Source: Anaeromyxobacter terrae (lineage in GTDB: Bacteria; Myxococcota; Myxococcia; Myxococcales; Anaeromyxobacteraceae). Taken from it: a stretch of DNA of 64,000 nt. The stretch lies in assembly GCF_022690685.1 (NCBI RefSeq), contig NZ_JALCYY010000021.1, positions 20,577 to 84,576 on the forward strand. The letters are read 5' to 3'. The notes beneath the pieces are model-generated. The model made no database searches. It saw only the letters and a program-made list of their open reading frames with translations, and was not told the origin of the DNA. Position numbers and translations under genes: made by a program. Below, in pieces: positions 8,216 through 15,039 of the stretch. The first letter of the stretch is position 1; every line of letters starts with the position of its first letter.

Positions 8216-8655
8216 CCTACGGGCAGGAGATCCTGGCGCGCGTGCGGGCGCTGTGCGAGGCCGATCCGGAGCGAGAGGCGTGCGGGTTCGTAGTCCGCCG
8301 CGCCGGCGCGCTCGAGGTGCTCGCCGTGCCGAACGTCGCCGATCGCTACCACGCGCACGATCCCGCGCAGTTCCCGCGCACGAGCCGCGACAGCTACCTC
8401 ATGGACCCGCGCGCCCAGCTCCGCGTCCACGAGGAGCTCGAGGCGAGCGGCGGCGAGATCGTGGCGGTGTGGCATTCGCACGTCGAGGTCGGCGCGTACT
8501 TCTCCGCGAAGGACCGGGCCGACGCGGTGGTGGACGGCCTGCAGCTCTTGCCCGGCGCCGAGTACCTCGTCCTCGGCGTCCGAGGAGGCCGCGTCGACGA
8601 GGTGAGACGCTACCGGTTCGACGGGGGTGACTTCGTCGAGGCGAAGCTCGAGTAA
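8212..8655 (+). CDS. mec: JAMM/Mov34 metalloprotease releasing the amino acid from the sulfur carrier (Mec+-like)
   Basis: Zinc protease of 147 residues with a complete JAMM motif: E22, then H88-S-H90, S98 and D101 (HSHVEVGAYFSAKD). In this pathway Mec cleaves the cysteine (or homocysteine) adduct from the Gly-Gly terminus of the carrier, regenerating it. GTG 8212 overlaps the cysM stop (GTGA), so translation is coupled. It is the last gene of the operon. A small minus-strand frame overlaps its 3' end. Confidence 0.9.
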   Translation: MTYGQEILARVRALCEADPEREACGFVVRRAGALEVLAVPNVADRYHAHDPAQFPRTSRDSYLMDPRAQLRVHEELEASGGEIVAVWHSHVEVGAYFSAKDRADAVVDGLQLLPGAEYLVLGVRGGRVDEVRRYRFDGGDFVEAKLE

Positions 8656-8837
8656 CCCGCCGGGAGGTCGACCTCGACCTCGGCGACCGAGGCCAAGCCC
8701 CACCACTCACCCCGCCAGTAGCGCGCCGCCCCACGTGGCGGGACCTCGCGCCCGCAGGCGGGCCACTGGACGCGGTAGGCACCGCCCCGACCCACGGACC
8801 GCAATGCAACGCGGTTGGCCACGGCCACCTCGCCCAT
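8610..8837 (-). CDS. Possible small protein, convergent with mec
   Basis: A 75-residue frame (MGEVAVANRVALRS...) with high G/C at third positions and a plausible SD (GGGAG, 6 nt before ATG 8837). The middle section contains PACGREVPP and WRGEWWG. It overlaps the last 46 bp of mec tail-to-tail, and that part is low-complexity Ser/Pro. No family is recognised; it may be a small gene, a remnant or chance. Confidence 0.25.
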   Translation of the reverse strand: MGEVAVANRVALRSVGRGGAYRVQWPACGREVPPRGAARYWRGEWWGLASVAEVEVDLPAGYSSFASTKSPPSNR

Positions 8838-8996
8838 GCGCAGCTCCCGCCCGCAGCCCCGCGTTGCCGGCGGCGTCTGGCGGACGGCACCGCTCCCCGT
8901 ACCTTGTCCCCGTCCATCGTGGCCCGCCGAGGACGTGAGGTCCCGTCCAGGCGGCGCGCCACGGTGACGTCAGCCCGCGGCAGTGTCGGCCAGAAC

Positions 8997-9123
<127 letters not shown>

Positions 9124-9140
9124 GTGAGGTCCCGCGCGCT

Positions 9141-9974
9141 CTAGCGCGTCGCCGGCGAGGGCGCGTCCAGCGCGGGAGGTGCGGGCATGCCGAGCGCCTC
9201 GAGGAGCTCGCGGGCCTTCCCCTGCACGATGCGCGTGTTCCGCGGCCCCATCCTGAGCAGGTGCTTCTCCACCTGCGGCGCCGTCTCGAGCCGCTCGTCC
9301 TGGAACAGGAACACCCCCTCGCGCTCCACGACCGGCACCTCCCCCTCGACCACCGGGGCGGCCGCGAGCCGGCCGAGCGCGCGGGCGGCGACGGCGTCGA
9401 GCGACGCCTCGGGGTAGCCGAGCGCGCGGTACGCGAGCTGGAGGACCCCGTGAAGCGAGCGGTAGACGCGCGCCGCCTCCCGGGCGTTCACCGACGCGAC
9501 CGCATCGGCGAAGGCGTCGTAGCGCGCGTACGAGGCCGGGTCGATCACGGCCCCCTCGCCACGGCGCAGCACCGCGAACGGGCGTTCCGGCCGCAGCGGC
9601 TCGAGCTGCTTGCGGGGCGACACGCCCTCGGCGAGGTTGTCGAGGAGCACCGCGGCGTGCCGGACGACCTCGCCCTGCGCGAGCGTGCGCCGGTAGAGCT
9701 CGCTCGGCGAGATCGTGTCGGCGAGCGCGCGCGCCTCGGGGTCGCTGACGTTCGGGCCGAGATCCGTCGCCTTCACGGGTGGCGCCGCCGGCGGCGCGGT
9801 GGGCCCGGCCTCGCCGGCGGGTGCCGCGGGCGCGGCAGACGGCGCCTCGGGCCCGTTGCCCGCTCGGAAGCGGCGGCTCGCCCAGAACCCCGCCGCGCCG
9901 AGCACGACGAGGATCGCGACGACGAGCGGCACCCTGCTGGGCTTGCGAAGCGAGCTCCTCGGGGTCTCTTGCAT
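9141..9974 (-). CDS. DUF3014-family membrane-anchored protein
   Basis: A 277-residue protein with one N-terminal transmembrane helix (about residues 17-34, VPLVVAILVVLGAAGF), a Pro/Ala-rich linker (~40-75) and a soluble C-terminal domain resembling DUF3014 (LLDNLAEGVSPRKQLEPLRPERPF, YARYDAFADAVASV). The domain probably faces the periplasm. Start ATG 9974 is chosen because further upstream the frame is Arg/Gly-rich and non-protein-like. It stands alone, with no operon partner. The function of DUF3014 is unknown. Confidence 0.75.
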   Translation of the reverse strand: MQETPRSSLRKPSRVPLVVAILVVLGAAGFWASRRFRAGNGPEAPSAAPAAPAGEAGPTAPPAAPPVKATDLGPNVSDPEARALADTISPSELYRRTLAQGEVVRHAAVLLDNLAEGVSPRKQLEPLRPERPFAVLRRGEGAVIDPASYARYDAFADAVASVNAREAARVYRSLHGVLQLAYRALGYPEASLDAVAARALGRLAAAPVVEGEVPVVEREGVFLFQDERLETAPQVEKHLLRMGPRNTRIVQGKARELLEALGMPAPPALDAPSPATR

Positions 9975-10231
9975 GCCGTGCCTCACGCGTGAGCGGCCGC
10001 GCTCCGCGCCCGGCGCGATCCGAAGCCGCCGAGCGAAGCGCTCCGCCAGGATCGAGCCGACGAACAGCCGCGGCCCCCAAGGCGTCAGGAGTAACACGAG
10101 GCCGGCGGCTCGCGCTCGTCCGGGCGGCTCGCGTCCGCCCGCCGCGCCGCGCCGCGCCGCGCCCTGCGGCGCTCGACCTTGATCGGCGCCCACCGCCGGG
10201 TTAACTCCCAGGCGGCTCGCGCTCCGCGACC

Positions 10232-10272
10232 CCGGACGAGATGCGCCGTACCCGGTGAGGACAAGACGACGC
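10232..10272 (+). promoter_or_regulatory. Guanidine-III riboswitch (ykkC-III)
   Basis: This 41-nt segment directly before the SMR exporter gene is nearly identical to the ykkC-III consensus as I remember it: CCGGACGAG (10232-10240), TGCGCCGTACCCGGT (10242-10256) and AGGACAAGACG (10258-10268). The outer stem pairs TGCG (10242-10245) with CGCA (10270-10273), with one C-A mismatch inside it. The SD GGAGG (10276-10280) follows immediately. In this class guanidinium binding forms a pseudoknot that exposes the SD and turns on guanidine exporters. The downstream gene is exactly that type. Confidence 0.9.
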
Positions 10273-10284
10273 AGTGGAGGTCGT

Positions 10285-10605
10285 GTGTCCTGGATCTATC
10301 TCGTCATCGCGGGTCTCCTCGAGGTCTGCTGGGCCATCGGGCTCAAGTACACGGACGGCTTCCGGCGGCCCTTCCCGACGATCCTGACGTGCGCGGCGAT
10401 CGCCGGCAGCATGTGGCTGCTCGCCGCCGCCGCGCGGACGCTGCCCATTGGGACCGCGTACGCGGTGTGGGTCGGCATCGGCGCGACCGGCGCCGCGGTG
10501 CTCGGCGTCGTCCTGTTCCAGGAGCCGCTCACGCTCGCGCGCGCGATGTTCCTCGCGCTGCTCGTGGTCTCGATCGTCGGGCTGAAGCTGACCGCGAGCG
10601 CCTAG
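10285..10605 (+). CDS. gdx: SMR-family guanidinium exporter (Gdx/SugE)
   Basis: Four-helix small multidrug resistance protein of 106 residues. The essential membrane glutamate is E13 in AGLLEVCWAIGLK, and the loop KYTDGF and helix 4 ending GLKLTASA are typical of the SugE/Gdx branch. The dimer exchanges guanidinium for protons across the inner membrane. GTG 10285 is chosen because GGAGG ends 4 nt upstream and the first helix starts at once. The guanidine-III riboswitch in its leader supports guanidinium rather than general drug export. Confidence 0.92.
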   Translation: MSWIYLVIAGLLEVCWAIGLKYTDGFRRPFPTILTCAAIAGSMWLLAAAARTLPIGTAYAVWVGIGATGAAVLGVVLFQEPLTLARAMFLALLVVSIVGLKLTASA

Positions 10606-10647
10606 CCCGGCGCCCCTCGCGCCCCCGCTCCCTCACGAGGTCACCTC

Positions 10648-10743
10648 ATGTCGAGCCGCTTCGATCCCCGGAAGCTCGTCCTCGTCCTCGCGCTGGCCTC
10701 CGCCTGCGCGGGCCTCGTGCACGTGTTCTTCTTCACGCACTGA
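10648..10743 (+). CDS. Small membrane protein, 31 residues
   Basis: Short frame with an SD (GAGGT) before ATG 10648 that encodes a charged start (MSSRFDPRKL) and one hydrophobic helix (VLVLALASACAGLVHVFFF), ending THTGA-adjacent as FFTH. It lies 42 bp after gdx on the same strand and could be co-transcribed with it. No family is recognised; single-helix accessory peptides of this size are known in bacteria. Coding status is uncertain. Confidence 0.4.
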   Translation: MSSRFDPRKLVLVLALASACAGLVHVFFFTH

Positions 10744-10798
10744 GCGCGAGCCTCCGACGGGCGTCACCGAAGGTGAACGCGAATCGCGAAGCTGTCGT

Positions 10799-12337
10799 TC
10801 AGCGCGACGAGACGACCGGCCGCGCCTCGTGCCCCGCGCGGATGCCGGCGTCGCGGGCGCCGCTGTCGAGCTCGCCGAGCATCGCGCGCACCGACTCCGG
10901 CATCTGCGCGTGCTGCGCCATGCGCCGCATCTCGTCGCCGAGGTAGCTGTTCTCGATGAGCAGCTTCAGCACGCGCACCATGAACGACCGCTTCTCCGGA
11001 GAGAGCTGGCCGAGGTTCTCGAACTTGTGGCGGAAGAAGTGCCCCGTGGCGCGGTGGAGCTCGCGCCCGAGCTCCTCCACCGTGAGGCGGTCCGGCTTCA
11101 TGACCGGCTCCACGAGGTTGTAGCGGCGGTAGTCGCGCGTGACGATCCGCGAGTCGAGCTGCGGGGCGAGATCCGCGTAGGGCCAGGGCGTGAGCGCGAG
11201 GAAGAACGCCATGTCGGGCGCGTACCACTTCGCGAGCTCGACCGTGTTCCGGATGGACTCGACCGTCTCGTCCGGCGTGCCCAGCACGAACGAGGTCTCG
11301 CTCACCATCCCGTGCGCGTTGATGAGCTCGATGGCGCGCCGCGACTCCGCGACGCGGATGTCCTTCTGGTACAGGTCGAGCGTGGACTGGGAGGTGGACT
11401 CGACGCCGACGTACACGTGCGAGACGCCGGCGCGGACGTACTTCGGGAGGATGGCCTCGTCCCGCAGGATGTCGTCGACGCGCGTCTCCATCAGCAGCTC
11501 GACGCCGGTGCGGCGCTCGGCGAGGAGATCGAGCACCCGCTCCCACCGCTCGCGGCTCGCCGTCGGCGTCTCGTCGGAGAGCATCGCCACCCGCACCCCG
11601 TAGGTGTCCCGGAGCAGCTCGAGCTCCTCGACGAACCGCAGCGGATCGCGCCCGCGCCAGGTGCGGGCCCAGAACTTCTGCTGCGAGCAGAACGAGCAGC
11701 GCTGCGCGCACCCGCGGGCCGAGCTCACGATCGCGAGCTGGCCGCCTGGGCGGGGCCGATACCAGTAGCGCGGCCAGTCGACGAGGTCCCAGGCCCGCGG
11801 CAGCGCGTCGAGATCCGGCGCCAGTCCGCGCGCGGCGTTCGAGACGGGCACCCCGTCGCGCTTCCACGCGAGCCCGGCGATGCGGTCCCAGCCCTCGCCC
11901 GCGGCCACCGCCCGGACGAGCTCGGCGAGGGTCGCCTCGCCCTCGCCCCGCACGACGAAGTCGACGTTCGGATCCCGCAACACGTCCTGCCAGCAGAACG
12001 TGGCGTGCACGTTGCCGACGACCGTCTTCACGGCCGGGTCCCAGCGCTTCGCCGTCTCGCAGATGACGCGCGCGTCCGGCTCCGTCGCGGTGATGGCGGT
12101 CGTGCCGACCACGTCGGGGCGGAAGTCCGCGATGACGCGCGCGATGTCGTCGTGCGTGGCGAAGAGGCTCATCGCGTCGTAGACGAGGACCTCGGCGCCG
12201 GCCGCGCGCGCCGCGCCCGCGAGGTAGACGAACGCCAGCGGGAGCCAGACGCCCGCGGCCTCCACCACGCCGGAGTGGTACGGCGACGTCACGAGCAGGA
12301 CCCGGGGGCGGCGGGGGGCAATGTTCGGGATGATCAC
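10799..12337 (-). CDS. B12-binding radical SAM protein (BchE/HpnR-like)
   Basis: About 512 residues. An N-terminal cobalamin-binding domain (residues ~12-140, with RPDVVGTTAITATEPDA and DFVVRGEGE) is followed by a radical SAM core with C210-x3-C214-x2-C217 (CAQRCSFC) binding the 4Fe-4S cluster. The C-terminus is helical. This class does cobalamin-dependent methyl transfer or ring chemistry. SDETPT, ELLMETRVDDI and HVYVGVEST resemble hopanoid C-3 methylase HpnR as I remember it, but I cannot confirm the subfamily. Start GTG 12337 is chosen over an upstream TTG at 12403; the SD is weak for both. It lies downstream of the cytochrome operon on the same strand, with an 88-bp gap. Confidence 0.8.
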   Translation of the reverse strand: MIIPNIAPRRPRVLLVTSPYHSGVVEAAGVWLPLAFVYLAGAARAAGAEVLVYDAMSLFATHDDIARVIADFRPDVVGTTAITATEPDARVICETAKRWDPAVKTVVGNVHATFCWQDVLRDPNVDFVVRGEGEATLAELVRAVAAGEGWDRIAGLAWKRDGVPVSNAARGLAPDLDALPRAWDLVDWPRYWYRPRPGGQLAIVSSARGCAQRCSFCSQQKFWARTWRGRDPLRFVEELELLRDTYGVRVAMLSDETPTASRERWERVLDLLAERRTGVELLMETRVDDILRDEAILPKYVRAGVSHVYVGVESTSQSTLDLYQKDIRVAESRRAIELINAHGMVSETSFVLGTPDETVESIRNTVELAKWYAPDMAFFLALTPWPYADLAPQLDSRIVTRDYRRYNLVEPVMKPDRLTVEELGRELHRATGHFFRHKFENLGQLSPEKRSFMVRVLKLLIENSYLGDEMRRMAQHAQMPESVRAMLGELDSGARDAGIRAGHEARPVVSSR

Positions 12338-12425
12338 GAGCGGCGTCCGTTTCGTGGAGGGGTGGCTGGCGCAAAGGCTTCGTCGCGCGGAGGCGCTGCG
12401 CAACGCCTGCGGGGCGGCGCGATCG

Positions 12426-12941
12426 TCACGGCGCCCGCGCCTCCGCCGCGCCGTGGTGACCCGGCGCGATCGCGTATCCCCTCGGCTCCAGGAACTCGTT
12501 CGACACGGTCTCCGCCTTCACGACCTTCCACGTCCCGGAGAGGCGGGCGACGTCGTAGGCCATCACCATGTCGGCGACGAACGCAGGGCCGGCGGCGACG
12601 CCGGGGCGCAGGGCGCGGTCGTGGTATCGCCAGCGCTCGCGGGTGCGGACGCGGATCGTCTCCTCGCCGGTGCGCTCCTCGTGCTCGACCGCGAACGACG
12701 TGAGCTCGCTCTCGAGCACGAGGCCCGCCGCCTTCTTGAGGTCGACGAGCGCGTCGACCCTCCGCACCTCCGCCTCGCCCGCCGTGGCGGCGAGCGGAGC
12801 GTGGTCCCCGGTGCGGAACGCCGCGATGAGCGCGTCGTCGTAGGCGCGGACCGCCCTGCCGCCCTCTCCCCCGGGACGGCAGCCCGCGGCCGCGAGGATC
12901 GCCGCGAGCGCCGCGGCGGGGCACGCGCCGAGCCGCGTCAT
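12426..12941 (-). CDS. Predicted lipoprotein, last gene of the cytochrome operon
   Basis: A 171-residue protein with a lipoprotein signal (AALAAILAAAGC, Cys near residue 21). The soluble domain begins RAVRAYDDALIAAFRTGD and carries WRYHDRAL and GTWKVVKAE, a pattern like NTF2-like/SnoaL secreted domains. It overlaps ccsA by ATGA, so it is translationally coupled to the haem-ligation genes. No enzymatic motif is seen. Its function is unknown; an envelope role in cytochrome maturation or assembly is possible from context only. Confidence 0.7.
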   Translation of the reverse strand: MTRLGACPAAALAAILAAAGCRPGGEGGRAVRAYDDALIAAFRTGDHAPLAATAGEAEVRRVDALVDLKKAAGLVLESELTSFAVEHEERTGEETIRVRTRERWRYHDRALRPGVAAGPAFVADMVMAYDVARLSGTWKVVKAETVSNEFLEPRGYAIAPGHHGAAEARAP

Positions 12942-13750
12942 CCGCCCACCAGGTAGGCGTCGTGGATGGTGGGCACGACGATCGCCACGACGTAGACGGT
13001 GGTGAGCGCGAACGCCAGGCCGACGAAGGTGAGCAGCGCCATGCGGCGGCCGGACCAGCCGTGCAGGACGCGGAAGTGGAGGATGATCCCGAAGACGATC
13101 CAGGTGACGAGCGAGCTCGTCTCGATGGGATCCCAGCCCCAGTAGCGCCCCCACGACTGGTGGGCCCAGAGCGAGCCCGCGACGATCATCACGCCCAGGA
13201 AGAGGAACGAGACGAGCAGGAACTGGTGCGCGTGGAGGTCGAGGCGCGCCGCGGACGGCAGCCAGCGCAGCGCCTCCGTGCGCCGAGCCTTCACGAGGAA
13301 CGCGGCGGCGCAGGCCGCGGCGAGCAGCGCGGTGGCCGCGAACAGCTTCGCGAAGCCCACGTGCAGGACCAGCCAGGACGACCGCAGGATGATGGGCACC
13401 TCGGCGCGCACGCCGAACGACGAGACCGCCCAGCCCATGCCGAGGAACGCGAGGGGCGCGACGAAGGCCCCGAGGCCGCCGAGCTCCTTCGCCCGGGCGC
13501 TCGCCACGAGCAGCACGACGACCAGCACGAGCACGTTCGCGGAGAGCACCTCGTAGCGCGTGTTGTAGGGGCCGTGGCCCACCGCGATCCACCGAAGCAC
13601 CACCGCGGCCGCATGCGGGATCGTCCCGGCGGCGAGGAGCCACCGCCCCGCCGTGCCGGCGCGATCGGCGCGGAAAGCCGCCCACACGAAGTAGCCGACC
13701 GTCGCTAGCGCATAGCACGCGGTCGCCGCCCAGAACGCGATCGTCTCCAT
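12938..13750 (-). CDS. ccsA: CcsA/ResC-type cytochrome c haem-ligation protein
   Basis: Integral membrane protein of 270 residues with about eight helices and the tryptophan-rich WWD signature WGRYWGWDPIETSSL that binds haem in system II cytochrome c biogenesis. Periplasmic histidines (LDLHAHQF, HFRVLHG) fit the axial ligands. With ResB it exports haem and attaches it to CxxCH motifs. ATG 13750 has GGAGGAGG upstream and overlaps the ResB stop by one base (TGATG). It lies in the operon with two multihaem cytochromes and probably serves them. Confidence 0.9.
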   Translation of the reverse strand: METIAFWAATACYALATVGYFVWAAFRADRAGTAGRWLLAAGTIPHAAAVVLRWIAVGHGPYNTRYEVLSANVLVLVVVLLVASARAKELGGLGAFVAPLAFLGMGWAVSSFGVRAEVPIILRSSWLVLHVGFAKLFAATALLAAACAAAFLVKARRTEALRWLPSAARLDLHAHQFLLVSFLFLGVMIVAGSLWAHQSWGRYWGWDPIETSSLVTWIVFGIILHFRVLHGWSGRRMALLTFVGLAFALTTVYVVAIVVPTIHDAYLVGG

Positions 13751-15039
13751 CACGCCCCTCCTCCGCCGTCCCGCTCGCTCCGCCACTCGTCCGCGAGCAC
13801 GTCCCCGCCGCGCGAGACCCAGACCCGCGCCACGTCCCGCCCGCCCTCATGCTCGATCCGGGCCACTCCGGCAGGGAAGACCAGCAGGACGCAGCCCGCG
13901 AGCACGACGGCGAACCCGGCGAGCACGGCCGGCATCCCCGGGGACCGCTCGTAGGTGAACCCGGCCCAGCGGTCGACCGCGACGAGGCGCGCGGGCGCGA
14001 GGCCGAAGGCGAAGGGGGCGCCGATCCCGAGCGCCGCCTCGCCGGCCGCGCTCCCCATCCTCACCGAGATCGCCCCGGCCCCGCTGCGATCGTCGAGGCC
14101 CCGCTCCGCCTCGAGGACGAAGCGCATGGGCGCTCCGCCGGGCGCGGCGACCTCCGCGGTCGCGCGGCGCGGGCCGTCGGCGTGCAGGTGGACGCTCCGG
14201 ATCCCCTGCCCCGCGACGTCGAGGAGCAGGGCGTAGCCGGTCGGGATCGCCTGGTAGACGTCGACGCCCTCGATGCGCGTCCCCTCGGCACGGTCCAGGT
14301 CGAGGACGCGCCCCGGCCCCGCTCCCGCCCGCAAGAGGACGCGGCTCCGCCGGTCGGGCGCGTAGCCCTCTTGCCGGAGGTAGGGGTCGAACGCGAGGAG
14401 CGTCGCCTCGAGCGCGGGCGCGTCCCGCGGCGCGAGCGGGCCGCGCTCGCGCTGGAAGACCGCGCCGGGGCCGTCGAGACGCGCCGTCTCGCCCTCGGCG
14501 AGCTCGAAGTTCGCGCCGTCGTGGAAGGCCTGCTGCACGCCCACCCCCGCGACGAGGACGAGCAGCCCGACGTGGAGCACCCACCCCGCCCAGAGCGCCG
14601 CGGCGTGGCGCCGGAGCACTGGCCCCTCGCCGCGAAATCCCCGCGCGCGCAGGAAGGCCCTGAGCTGCTCCGCGGGCGCGCCCTCGAGCTCGATCGATCC
14701 GACGGGGAGCGCGCCGCGGGCGCGCGCGGCGATCCGGCTCCGCCTGCCCCACGTGCACGCGAGCGTGCTCGCGAACAGCGCGCCCACGCCGGCGAGGAAC
14801 GCGAGCGACGAGAACGGGTGATCGAGGCCGATGGCCTCGGCCCAGGCCGGCGCACCGAGGCCGCTAGCGCGGACCCATGGGAGCCACGCCGCGACTCCGC
14901 TCAGCGCGGCGAGGTACACGAGGACCGCGCGCGCAAAGGCAGGGGATCGCAGGCGGCGCCAGAGCGGCGCGCCGGGACCGCGGCCCCCGGAGGCCGCCGC
15001 TCCGCCCGCGGGCGCGCTAATGACCGCCGCCGGTTCCAC
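13750..15039 (-). CDS. resB: ResB-like cytochrome c biogenesis protein
   Basis: About 429 residues: helices near residues 35-55, 75-95 and 150-170, a large periplasmic domain (~175-380), and a final helix (GMPAVLAGFAVVLAGCVLLVF). This is the ResB/Ccs1 architecture, the partner of CcsA in haem ligation. Start GTG 15039 overlaps the end of the giant cytochrome gene by 23 bp. A later start is possible because the first ~25 residues are low-complexity Ala/Gly. The next gene overlaps its stop by one base. Confidence 0.82.
   Translation of the reverse strand: MEPAAVISAPAGGAAASGGRGPGAPLWRRLRSPAFARAVLVYLAALSGVAAWLPWVRASGLGAPAWAEAIGLDHPFSSLAFLAGVGALFASTLACTWGRRSRIAARARGALPVGSIELEGAPAEQLRAFLRARGFRGEGPVLRRHAAALWAGWVLHVGLLVLVAGVGVQQAFHDGANFELAEGETARLDGPGAVFQRERGPLAPRDAPALEATLLAFDPYLRQEGYAPDRRSRVLLRAGAGPGRVLDLDRAEGTRIEGVDVYQAIPTGYALLLDVAGQGIRSVHLHADGPRRATAEVAAPGGAPMRFVLEAERGLDDRSGAGAISVRMGSAAGEAALGIGAPFAFGLAPARLVAVDRWAGFTYERSPGMPAVLAGFAVVLAGCVLLVFPAGVARIEHEGGRDVARVWVSRGGDVLADEWRSERDGGGGA

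Noticed and set aside
10799..12337. Firm naming of the radical SAM protein as hopanoid C-3 methylase HpnR or as BchE
   Set aside because: The resemblance rests on remembered sequence strings; without a family search the subfamily remains open.
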